A program made the position numbers and the translations under genes. Under the pieces are notes generated by a model. The model saw only the letters and a list, made by a program, of their open reading frames with translations. It was not told where the DNA came from and searched no databases. A DNA stretch of 64,000 nucleotides from Streptomyces sp. CB02400. GTDB taxonomy: Bacteria > Actinomycetota > Actinomycetes > Streptomycetales > Streptomycetaceae. This document shows positions 16,374 through 24,323 of the stretch, piece after piece (within the stretch, counting starts at the first letter, position 1; each line of letters begins with the position of its first letter). The DNA is taken from assembly GCF_001905725.1 (NCBI RefSeq), contig NZ_LIWB01000010.1, forward strand, positions 183,140-247,139. Direction: 5' to 3'.

Positions 16374-17327
16374 ATGGGAACCGAACTGGACCGCGATGTC
16401 CTGGTGATCGGCGGCGGGGTCGTCGGGCTGACGACGGCGGTGGTGCTCGCCGAGCGCGGCGTACGGGTACGGCTGTGGACGCGCGACCCGGTCGGGCGGA
16501 CCACCTCGGCGGTCGCGGGCGCGCTGTGGTGGCCGTACCGGATCGAGCCGGTGGCGTCGGTGCGCGCGTGGGCGCTGCGCTCGCTGGAGGTGTACGAGGA
16601 GCTGGCGGCGCGGCCGGAGGTCACGGGCGTACGGATGGCCGAAGGGGTACTGGGCGAGACGGGGCTCGACGAGGTCGGCGCGTGGGCAGCGGCGCGGCTG
16701 CCGGGGCTGCGCGTGGCGACGGCCGAGGAGTATCCCGTCGGGTCGGGGGTGTGGGCGCGGCTGCCGCTCATCGACATGCCGGTTCATCTGGCGTGGTTGC
16801 GGGAGCGGTTCCTGGCGGCGGGGGGTGCGGTGGAGACGCGTACGGTGGCGGACCTGGCGGAGGCCGGTGCGGCGGTGGTGGTCAACTGCACGGGGCTGGG
16901 GGCGCGGGAGCTGGTGCCGGATCGCTCGGTGCGGCCGGTGCGGGGGCAGTTGGTGGTCGTGGAGAATCCGGGGGTCCGTACGTGGACGGTGTCCACGGGG
17001 GCGGACGGTTCGATGGCGTACCTCTTCCCGCAGCCGGGGCGGCTGGTGCTGGGGGGTACGGCGGAGGAGGACGCGTGGTCCCTGGAACCGGATCCGGAGG
17101 TGGCCGAGGCGATCGTGCGGCGGTGTGCGGTGCTGTGTCCGGCTGTCGCGGGGGCGCGTGTTCTGGAGCATCGGGTGGGGTTGCGGCCGGCTCGGGACGC
17201 GGTGCGGCTGGAGCGTGTGGCCCTGCCGGGCGGGCGGGCCCTGGTGCACAACTACGGTCACGGGGGTGCGGGGGTCACGGTGGCGTGGGGCTGTGCGGAG
17301 GAGGCGGCAGTACTTGCCGCCCGCTGA
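16374..17327 (+). CDS. FAD-dependent D-amino-acid oxidase
   Basis: This 317-residue flavoprotein begins with a dinucleotide-binding fold, VIGGGVVGLTTAVVLAERG. It has the DAAO-typical AGALWWPYRIEP and RPVRGQLVVVENPG, and the C-terminal signature HNYGHGGAGVTVAWG that closes the FAD site. It oxidises neutral D-amino acids to imino acids with release of hydrogen peroxide and fits the DAO family length. No racemase or transporter is clearly linked. It is followed by a strong bidirectional terminator. The DAAO and D-aspartate oxidase subfamilies cannot be separated here. Confidence 0.9.
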   Translation: MGTELDRDVLVIGGGVVGLTTAVVLAERGVRVRLWTRDPVGRTTSAVAGALWWPYRIEPVASVRAWALRSLEVYEELAARPEVTGVRMAEGVLGETGLDEVGAWAAARLPGLRVATAEEYPVGSGVWARLPLIDMPVHLAWLRERFLAAGGAVETRTVADLAEAGAAVVVNCTGLGARELVPDRSVRPVRGQLVVVENPGVRTWTVSTGADGSMAYLFPQPGRLVLGGTAEEDAWSLEPDPEVAEAIVRRCAVLCPAVAGARVLEHRVGLRPARDAVRLERVALPGGRALVHNYGHGGAGVTVAWGCAEEAAVLAAR

Positions 17328-17382
17328 ACCCGGCCGGGGCCGCGCCTGGCCGACCGGCGTTCACAAGGCGCCGTCGCGCCCA

Positions 17383-17431
17383 CCCGTGCCTCAAGGGCCT
17401 GGGGGTACCTCCCAGGCCCTTGAGGCACGGG
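17383..17431 (+). terminator. Bidirectional terminator: perfect 21-base stem, 7-base loop
   Basis: The arms start CCCGTGCCTCAAGGG and end CCCTTGAGGCACGGG around the loop GGTACCT. The hairpin lies between the convergent D-amino-acid oxidase and BCCT transporter genes. It sits inside copy B of the dispersed element, whose flanks cover 17376-17452. Confidence 0.9.
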
Positions 17432-17485
17432 GAGAGGCACGACTGCCCGCGGCTGGGCAGGGGACGGCCTCGGTCTGTCATGGGG

Positions 17486-19207
17486 TCAGTGTTTGCCGAT
17501 GGGGTCGCCCTCCACGTCTGGGCCTCGGCCCGGGCCCACTCGGATCTCGAATTCGCCGTCGTATTTCCTGTGGCCCTCGATGACCGCGAGTTCCACCGCT
17601 TCCGAGCCCATCTCGCCCCGCACGATGAGCGGGTCGCGGCGCAGGTCGCGCATGAGTGCCACGCACATGAAGATCATCACGATGACGAACGGGGCCGCCG
17701 CGAGGATCGTGAGGTTCTGCAGGCCGGTCAGCGCGTCGCCCTGCCCGCTGCCGACCAGCAGCATGATCGCCGCCACCGCGCCGGTGACCACGCCCCAGAA
17801 GACCACCATCCAGCGGCTGGGTTCGAGCGCGCCCTTCTGCGAGAGGGTGCCCATCACGATGGAGGCCGCGTCGGCTCCCGAGACGAAGAAGATGCCGACG
17901 AGGATCATCACCAGCAGGCTGGTGACGGTGGCGACGGGGTACTCCTGGAGCACGGCGAAGAGCCGGCCCTCGGGCGTCGTCTCGTCGCCGAGCCGGTTCT
18001 GCTCCTGGAGCCTCATCGCCGAGCCGCCGAAGATCGCGAACCAGACCAGGCTGACCGTGCTGGGCACCAGGATGACTCCGCCGATGAACTGGCGGATGGT
18101 CCGGCCCCGGCTGATGCGGGCGATGAACATGCCGACGAAGGGCGTCCAGGAGATCCACCACGCCCAGTAGAAGACGGTCCAGCTGCTCAGCCAGTCGGCG
18201 ACGCCCTCGCCGCCGCTGATCTCGGTGCGGCCGGCCATCTGGGGCAGATCGCCGAGATAGGCGAAGACCGAGGTCGGCAGCAGGTCGAGGATGAGGATGG
18301 TCGGACCCGCGACGAACACGAACACGACGAGGAGCAGGGCCAGCACCATGTTGGTGTTGGACAGCCACTGGATGCCCTTCTCGACACCGGAGACCGCGGA
18401 GGCCACGAACGCCACGGTCAGCACCGCGATGATGCCGACCAGCAGCCCGGTGCTGACCTTGTCCATCCAGTCGAGTTTCTCGACGCCGGATCCGATCTGC
18501 AGGGCGCCGAGGCCGAGCGAGGCCGCGGAGCCGAAGACCGTCGCGATGATGGCCAGGACGTCGATGACCCGGCCGCTGACGCCGCCCGCGTGCTTCTCGC
18601 CGATGAGCGGGGTGAACACTGCGCTGATGGTCTGGCGGCGGCGCCTGCGGAAGGTGCTGTAGGCGATACCGAGGCCGACCACCGCGTAGATCGCCCACGG
18701 GTGGAGCGTCCAGTGGAACAGGGTGGTGGCCATGGCCGTCGACATGCGGTCGCCGGAGCTTGCGGGGGTGGTGCCCGGCGGGGCGTCCGTGTAGTGCGCC
18801 AGCGGCTCGCTCACGCCCCAGAACATCAGACCGATGCCCATGCCCGCGCTGAACATCATGGCGACCCAGGACACCGTGCGGAACTCGGGCTTCTCGCCCT
18901 CGACGCCGAGGTGGATGCGGCCGTAGCGGCTGGCCGCGAGCCACAGGGCGAAGACGACGAACCCGGAGGCGGCCAGCACGAACGCCCAGCCGCCGTTGTG
19001 CATCAGCCCGCCGAGCATGGTGTCGGAGGCGTCCTCGAGCGAGTCCGTCCCGACGGCGCCCCACAGCACGAACGCGAGGGTGAGTACGGCCGTGACGCCG
19101 AACACCACCCGGTCGGTCCGCGGACGCTCCCGGCCCGGCAGGCCCGCTTCCGAACCCGGCAGCGGGCCCGCCGTGTCGTCCTTGTCGCTGTGCTGGTTCT
19201 GCGTCAC
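17486..19207 (-). CDS. BCCT family betaine/choline/carnitine transporter
   Basis: The protein of about 573 residues has twelve predicted membrane segments. It has the BCCT tryptophan box FYWAWWISWTPFVGMF and AMMFSAGMGIGLMFWGV, which provide the aromatic trimethylammonium-binding site. It imports glycine betaine or choline with sodium or proton coupling for osmoprotection. An acidic C-terminal tail follows the last helix. Two GTG codons, 19216 and 19207, are possible starts. GAAAGG lies eight bases before the second and directly abuts the first, so I chose the second. No betaine synthesis gene is adjacent. Confidence 0.92.
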   Translation of the reverse strand: MTQNQHSDKDDTAGPLPGSEAGLPGRERPRTDRVVFGVTAVLTLAFVLWGAVGTDSLEDASDTMLGGLMHNGGWAFVLAASGFVVFALWLAASRYGRIHLGVEGEKPEFRTVSWVAMMFSAGMGIGLMFWGVSEPLAHYTDAPPGTTPASSGDRMSTAMATTLFHWTLHPWAIYAVVGLGIAYSTFRRRRRQTISAVFTPLIGEKHAGGVSGRVIDVLAIIATVFGSAASLGLGALQIGSGVEKLDWMDKVSTGLLVGIIAVLTVAFVASAVSGVEKGIQWLSNTNMVLALLLVVFVFVAGPTILILDLLPTSVFAYLGDLPQMAGRTEISGGEGVADWLSSWTVFYWAWWISWTPFVGMFIARISRGRTIRQFIGGVILVPSTVSLVWFAIFGGSAMRLQEQNRLGDETTPEGRLFAVLQEYPVATVTSLLVMILVGIFFVSGADAASIVMGTLSQKGALEPSRWMVVFWGVVTGAVAAIMLLVGSGQGDALTGLQNLTILAAAPFVIVMIFMCVALMRDLRRDPLIVRGEMGSEAVELAVIEGHRKYDGEFEIRVGPGRGPDVEGDPIGKH

Positions 19208-19291
19208 AGGCGGCACCTTTCGTCAGAGCCGTTGGGCGGAGAACACTCCTCCCGCTACGCCCCTACCACCTTTGGCGCAAAACTCACCTAC

Positions 19292-21259
19292 TCAGCGCGA
19301 TGTGTCGGCCTCCCCGGGGACGCGGTGGGCGGTGACGTCCGGTCGGTCCACGCCGTCCAGGACGGTGTCCGGGGCCGTGGTGTGCGAGCCCGCCGTGGCG
19401 CGGGCGAAGGCGGCCGTTCCGCCGACGAACGGCACCCGCGCGGAGGTACGGGCCAGGTCGAGGGTGAGCGTCGGGGCGTCGGCCGGGGGATCGATCAGGC
19501 CCCGGTCGGTGCCGGCGACGATCAGTGCCAGGCGGTGGCCCTCGGGGACGACGTGGTCGGTGGCCGCCAGGTCGAGGGTGATGGTGTACCGCTTGCCGGG
19601 GGTGAGCGGCTCGCCCTTGCCGTCGTCGGCGTGGTTGCCGAGGTCGGCCCAGCCACGGCTGACGATCGTGTGCTCGACGTCGGTGGTCGTGGCGCGGGTC
19701 TCCTGGAAGCAGGAGCTGTCGCCCGTGGTGCTCGCGCCCCAGCAGGTGCGCTCGGGGAGGGTGGTGATGCCTTCTCCGTCGGCGGCGTAGTCGCGGACGG
19801 TGTCGGGGCCGAGGTCCACGAGTACGGCGGAGAGGTGGGCCGTGGGTGTGCTGGGGGTGGCGGTGACGGTGACCCGGGAGGCGCCGGACAGGCGCAGGTC
19901 ACGGGTGAGCGGGCCGGTGACGAAGCCGGCCTTGGCCGGGGTCGGGGTGTCGACGCGGGCGGCCCAGTCGGTCTCGCTCAGCCGCGGGTCGTCGGTGAAG
20001 GTCTCGGTCCCCTCGCCCTTGCGCAGGCCGAGGGTGCCGACGCCTGCCTCGGTGCCCCGGGCGGGGCGCAGGGTCGTGGTGTGCGTGCCGCGCGGCGGCC
20101 AGCTCTTCGAGGTCACCCACTGGTCGGGCCGGCGTTCGATGTCGGCCATGGGCTCACGGTCGATGCCGTTGTCGTAGCCGAGGAGTTCGTGGTCGAACCA
20201 GCGGTGCAGGGTGTCGACCCACTCGGCGCGGCGGAAGTCGAAGGGGTCGACGTGGCCGGTCTGGGAGAGCCAGATCTTGCGTTCGACGCCGTTCTTCGCG
20301 AGGGCGTCCCACCACGGGCCGACGTGCTGCATCCGTACGTTGAGGTCCTGCATGCCGTGCACCAGGAAGACGCTGGCCTTCACCTTCTTCGCGGCGCGCG
20401 TGTAGTCGCGTTCGGTCCACATGGGCGTCCAGTCGCCGGTGCGCGGGGCGCCCTCGACGAGTTCACGCTGGACCGTGGCGCAGTTGGCGCGGGCCTCGGG
20501 GCTCTCGACGTACTGGGACAGCCAGTCGGGGCCGGAGTCGTAGAGCGGGGCGCCCTGGGTGAAGTAGTAGTCGTACCAGGAGGAGATCGCGGCGATCGGG
20601 ACGATGGTCTCCAGGCCCTCGACGCCCGTGGCGGCGACGCCGTTGGCGATGGTGCCGTCCCAGCTCTTGCCGATCATTCCGGTGCGGCCGTTGGTCCAGT
20701 CGGCCCTGGCCCGTTCGGTGCCGGTGCGGGTGGTGTACGCCGTGCCGCGGCCGTTCAGCCAGTCCACGACGGCCTTGGCGGACTGGATGTCGGAGCGGCC
20801 CCCGACGTCCACACAGCCGTCGGACCGGTTGGTTCCTGCCAGGTCCACGCCGACGACGGCGTAGCCGCGCGGCACGAAGTAGTTGTCGTAGAACAGCGGC
20901 ATCCGCACGACGTCGCCGTTCGCGTCGTAGGTCTTCTTCTGGCTCTCGTTGCCGCGCCCGCAGCAGGAGTAGTACGGGCTGGCGTCCATGATGACGGGGA
21001 CCTTCCGGCCCCGCTGCGCGGGTTCGCGGGGGCGGACGATGTCGACGGCGACCCGGTCGGTGCGGCCGTCCAGGTCCTCGTCGAGCCCGGTGTCCACCCA
21101 GACGGCCTCGCGGACGGCGTCGTCGTAGGAGTGGACGGGCAGGCTCTCGCGCGGTGGCGCGGCGTGTGCGGCCGTGGGGGTGAGGAGTGTGGCCGTCAGG
21201 GCGGCGGTGGCCGCCGTCGCAAGTGGTCTCCAGGTCGTGAAGCGCGTGCGTTTCGGCAT
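19292..21259 (-). CDS. Secreted Xaa-Pro dipeptidyl-peptidase (S15, alpha/beta hydrolase)
   Basis: This 655-residue exported protein has a clear signal peptide: basic MPKRTRFT, a hydrophobic core ATAATAALTATLL and cleavage near AAHA-A. The catalytic triad can be read as Ser in MIGKSWDGT, Asp in HGMQDLNVRM and His in SQTGHVDPFD. The C-terminal 200 residues form the beta-jelly roll (PF08530 type) of S15 peptidases. It would release X-Pro dipeptides from extracellular peptides. A length near 650 is usual for actinobacterial members. It is transcribed alone. The 84-base gap to the BCCT gene downstream shows no clear hairpin. Confidence 0.92.
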   Translation of the reverse strand: MPKRTRFTTWRPLATAATAALTATLLTPTAAHAAPPRESLPVHSYDDAVREAVWVDTGLDEDLDGRTDRVAVDIVRPREPAQRGRKVPVIMDASPYYSCCGRGNESQKKTYDANGDVVRMPLFYDNYFVPRGYAVVGVDLAGTNRSDGCVDVGGRSDIQSAKAVVDWLNGRGTAYTTRTGTERARADWTNGRTGMIGKSWDGTIANGVAATGVEGLETIVPIAAISSWYDYYFTQGAPLYDSGPDWLSQYVESPEARANCATVQRELVEGAPRTGDWTPMWTERDYTRAAKKVKASVFLVHGMQDLNVRMQHVGPWWDALAKNGVERKIWLSQTGHVDPFDFRRAEWVDTLHRWFDHELLGYDNGIDREPMADIERRPDQWVTSKSWPPRGTHTTTLRPARGTEAGVGTLGLRKGEGTETFTDDPRLSETDWAARVDTPTPAKAGFVTGPLTRDLRLSGASRVTVTATPSTPTAHLSAVLVDLGPDTVRDYAADGEGITTLPERTCWGASTTGDSSCFQETRATTTDVEHTIVSRGWADLGNHADDGKGEPLTPGKRYTITLDLAATDHVVPEGHRLALIVAGTDRGLIDPPADAPTLTLDLARTSARVPFVGGTAAFARATAGSHTTAPDTVLDGVDRPDVTAHRVPGEADTSR

Positions 21260-21387
21260 GCGCGGGACGGTACATGGGTGAACTCGGGTGCAGAAGAGGG
21301 CGGTTGACGCCTCGTGAAGCCACCGATGGCTGAAACCACGCCTGGTGGGACACGCCGGCTCCCGCGCGGGAGCGGTGACGGGTCCGC

Positions 21388-21867
21388 TCAGTCACCGTGG
21401 TCGTACACCGTCACCGGTATGCCGCGTTCCACCAGCCGCTCGGTGATCAGCGGCTCGACGCGGGACCACTTGCCGCCGGCCAGGCCGCAGCCGATGCGGG
21501 GCATGTGCACGGAGGCGTTCAGCTCCGTCGCCCTGTCGGCGAGGCGGCCGAGCGCCGTGTCGATCGCCTCGTAACGGACGGGCACGCCCTTGCTGCCCGT
21601 CCGTACGCCGCGCTGGCCGATCATGTTGGCCACCCAGACGTACCGGTCGACCTGGACCAGCTGGACCGCGCCCAGACCGAAGTCGTTCGCGGCGCGGTCG
21701 CGGTGCCAGGCGCGGTAGGCGGCCTCCGGTTCGGGCCAGCGGCGCGATACGGCCAGGACGAAGCCCTTCCCCCACCCGCCGATGTCGTTGCAGACATGGG
21801 CGATGACCTTGACGCCCTTCACCGACGGAACGGTGGCGTCACCCCGGACATATGTGATCCCCGACAT
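21388..21867 (-). CDS. Macro domain protein (ADP-ribose/O-acetyl-ADP-ribose hydrolase type)
   Basis: This 159-residue single macro domain has VRGDAT, IAHVCNDIGGWGKGFVLAV and MPRIGCGLAGGKW, matching ADP-ribose-binding loops of the ALC1/TARG1-like class. Members hydrolyse O-acetyl-ADP-ribose or remove ADP-ribose from glutamate or DNA bases. No DarT-like toxin or sirtuin is adjacent, so it is not an obvious toxin-antitoxin pair. The 42-base gap from the permease places it next to, but not clearly in, that transcript. Confidence 0.88.
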   Translation of the reverse strand: MSGITYVRGDATVPSVKGVKVIAHVCNDIGGWGKGFVLAVSRRWPEPEAAYRAWHRDRAANDFGLGAVQLVQVDRYVWVANMIGQRGVRTGSKGVPVRYEAIDTALGRLADRATELNASVHMPRIGCGLAGGKWSRVEPLITERLVERGIPVTVYDHGD

Positions 21868-21909
21868 GACGCCACCGTAGGCGTTGCCACTGACAGTGGC
21901 CGCGGCCTG

Positions 21910-23376
21910 CTACTTCGTCAGCCGCGAGAGCTCCTGGTCGGCGTTCCGCGCCACCCGGCGGCGGACGCCGTACCAGCCGCCGACCAGCATCGCGGCGATC
22001 ACCGGGACGAGCAGCAGCGTCTTGCGGCCGACCTCCGGGTCGTTCCACATCAGGCCGAGGACGGAGACCAGGAAGGCGATGGTCGCGATCTCGGTGACCG
22101 GGCTGCCGGGGAGCCGGAAGGACGGGCGGGCGAGAAGTCCGGCGCGGGCGCGGCGGACGAAGACCAGGTGGCAGATCATGATGATCACCCAGGTGCTGAT
22201 GATGCCGAGGGAGGCGACGTTCAGCACGATCTCGAAGGCCTGGGCCGGCATGAGGAAGTTCAGGCCGACGCCGAGGACGCACACGCCGCAGGTCAGCAGG
22301 ATGCCGCCGTAGGGCACCTGGCTGCGGTTCATGCGGGCGGTGAACTTCGGGGCGGAGCCCGCCATGGCCATGGAGCGCAGGATGCGGCCGGTGGAGTACA
22401 GGCCGGAGTTCAGGGACGACATCGCGGCCGTGAGGACGACGAGGTTCATCACGTCGCCGGCGGCCGGGACGCCGATCTTCGACAGGACCGTGACGAAGGG
22501 GCTCTCGCCGGCCGAGTACATCGAGCCGGGGAGCAGGAGGGCGAGCAGGACGACGGAGCCGACGTAGAAGAGGCCGACGCGCCACATGATGGAGTTCACC
22601 GCGCGGGGGACGACCTTCTCCGGTTCGGCGGTCTCGCCCGCGGCGACGCCGACCAGTTCCAGCGCCGCGTACGCGAAGACCACGCCCTGCATGACGAGGA
22701 CGACCGGCATCACACCGTGCGGGAGGATGCCGCCGTTGTCGGTGATCATGCTCGGGCCGGGGGTGCCGCCGCCCACCTCGTGCTGGGTGGCGAGCAGGAA
22801 GACGCCGACGAGCATGAAGGCGACGAGGGTGGCGACCTTGACGATCGCGAACCAGAACTCCATCTCGCCGAAGATCTTCACCGAGATCAGGTTCACCGCG
22901 AGGACCACGGCGAGGGCGATCAGTGCGAGCACCCACTGCGGGATGTCGGTGAACGCGCTCCAGTAGTGCGTGTAGAGGGCGATCGCGGTGATGTCGGCGA
23001 TACCGGTGGTCGACCAGTTGAGGAAGTACATCCAGCCGGCGACGTACGCGCCCTTCTCGCCGAGGAACTCGCGCGCGTACGACACGAAGGAGCCGGACGA
23101 CGGCCGGTACAGGACCAGCTCGCCCAGGGCTCGGACGACGAAGAAGGCGAAGACGCCGCAGACCAGGTAGGCCAGGGCGAGCGCCGGGCCCGCGTCGTGC
23201 AGGCGTCCTCCGGCACCCAGGAAGAGCCCGGTGCCGATCGCGCCGCCGATGGCGATCATGTTGACGTGGCGGGCCTTGAGGTCCTTGCTGTAGCCGGCGT
23301 CGCCCGCGTCCGCGGGCGTCGGGGCCGCCGCGGCGGGTGCCGCGGCCGTTGCCGTGGTGACGGCGTCCTTGCTCAC
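21910..23376 (-). CDS. APC family amino-acid permease (asparagine/GABA/D-Ser permease type)
   Basis: This 488-residue protein has twelve predicted membrane helices. The first helix has IGGAIGTGLFLGAGGRLHDAGPA and the protein has the conserved ELVGVAAGETAEPEKVVPRA of the amino-acid transporter family. The N-terminus is a long Ala/Pro-rich cytoplasmic extension. Closest by memory are AnsP-type L-asparagine permeases of actinobacteria. The substrate is inferred from family only. It starts with GTG and is divergent from a MerR regulator across 220 bases, which suggests possible control by that regulator. Confidence 0.88.
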   Translation of the reverse strand: MSKDAVTTATAAAPAAAAPTPADAGDAGYSKDLKARHVNMIAIGGAIGTGLFLGAGGRLHDAGPALALAYLVCGVFAFFVVRALGELVLYRPSSGSFVSYAREFLGEKGAYVAGWMYFLNWSTTGIADITAIALYTHYWSAFTDIPQWVLALIALAVVLAVNLISVKIFGEMEFWFAIVKVATLVAFMLVGVFLLATQHEVGGGTPGPSMITDNGGILPHGVMPVVLVMQGVVFAYAALELVGVAAGETAEPEKVVPRAVNSIMWRVGLFYVGSVVLLALLLPGSMYSAGESPFVTVLSKIGVPAAGDVMNLVVLTAAMSSLNSGLYSTGRILRSMAMAGSAPKFTARMNRSQVPYGGILLTCGVCVLGVGLNFLMPAQAFEIVLNVASLGIISTWVIIMICHLVFVRRARAGLLARPSFRLPGSPVTEIATIAFLVSVLGLMWNDPEVGRKTLLLVPVIAAMLVGGWYGVRRRVARNADQELSRLTK

Positions 23377-23596
23377 GAAGTGGTTCCACTCTCTGGTGCG
23401 CTCGGGCGGGTCCCGCCCGGGTGTCCGGATTGCCTCGGCCTGCGCGCTCGGTTCACGGCACGGACCGAGGGGGCACCTTTCCGGAAGTGCGGCGCCTCAT
23501 GCGATGGCGCACGTCACAGCGGGGAACATCTCACACGCCCGCGCGGAGTGACAGTCGAGATGTCACAGCGGTGGTGGGACAGCGATACTGCTGCAC

Positions 23597-24292
23597 ATGA
23601 CGACCGAGACCGAGCAGCCGCTCACGATCGACGAACTGGCGGCCCGAGCCGGTGTCACCGTGCGCACGGTCCGTTTCTACGGCACCAAGGGACTGCTGCC
23701 GCCGCCGGTGATCGGTCCCCGGCGGGTCGGTCACTACGGGCGGGAGCATCTGGCCCGGCTGGAGCTCATCGAGGAGTTGCAGCACCTGGGCATGACGCTG
23801 GCGGCGATCGAGCGGTACCTGGGGCAGCTGCCGCCGGATCTGAGCGCCCGGGACCTGGCGATCCAGCGGGCGGTGGTGGCCTCCTGGGCGCCCGAGGCGG
23901 TGGAGACGGTGCCGCGCGGGGAGCTGGAGCGCCGGGCGGGGCGGGCACTGGGCGAGGACGATCTTCGGCGGCTGGCGGCGATGGGCGTCGTCGAGCGGGA
24001 CGGCGAGGTGCTGCGGGTCGACCCAGGGCTGCTGCGCCTCGGGATGGAGCTGCTGGACGTACCGCTGTCCCACGAGACGGTCCTCGCCGCGCGCACCGCG
24101 CTCACCGAGCACTCCCGCGCGGCGGCCCGCGAGCTGTCGCGGCTGCTGCGCGACGCGGTCGCGGAGCGGGACGCGCGGGACGTGCGGTCCCTGTCCGCCC
24201 GGATGCATCCGCTGGTGGTGCAGGCGCTGCTGACCACCTTCCAGCGGTCGCTGCGGGAGGAGCTGGCCAAGTGGCTCGACGAGGAGGGGTGA
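23597..24292 (+). CDS. MerR family transcriptional regulator
   Basis: The 231-residue protein has an N-terminal MerR winged helix, TIDELAARAGVTVRTVRFYGTKGLLPPP, followed by the second helix pair GREHLARLELIEELQHLGM. The C-terminal 130 residues are helical and unlike metal-sensing MerR proteins. No Cys pair is present, so an organic ligand or partner is more likely. It is divergent from the amino-acid permease. The stop codon lies inside the terminator hairpin shared with the convergent FadB-like gene. Confidence 0.9.
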   Translation: MTTETEQPLTIDELAARAGVTVRTVRFYGTKGLLPPPVIGPRRVGHYGREHLARLELIEELQHLGMTLAAIERYLGQLPPDLSARDLAIQRAVVASWAPEAVETVPRGELERRAGRALGEDDLRRLAAMGVVERDGEVLRVDPGLLRLGMELLDVPLSHETVLAARTALTEHSRAAARELSRLLRDAVAERDARDVRSLSARMHPLVVQALLTTFQRSLREELAKWLDEEG

Positions 24293-24313
24293 CGGGGCAC
24301 GCCCCGTCACCCC
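24286..24313 (+). terminator. Bidirectional terminator, 13-base stem
   Basis: GGGGTGACGGGGC pairs with GCCCCGTCACCCC around a two-base centre. The hairpin contains the merR stop codon and ends eleven bases before the convergent FadB-like stop. Confidence 0.85.
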
Positions 24314-24323
24314 CTGCGGCGGG

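Noticed and set aside
16475..21307. Very long plus-strand open frame (1610 codons) spanning several genes
   Set aside because: It is a GC-bias shadow: it runs in an alternate frame through the D-amino-acid oxidase and antisense to the BCCT and peptidase genes, with Gly/Asp/Glu/Arg-rich nonsense composition.
21388..21867. Macro-domain gene as antitoxin of a DarTG-like system
   Set aside because: No DarT-like ADP-ribosyltransferase is adjacent; the neighbours are a peptidase and a permease.
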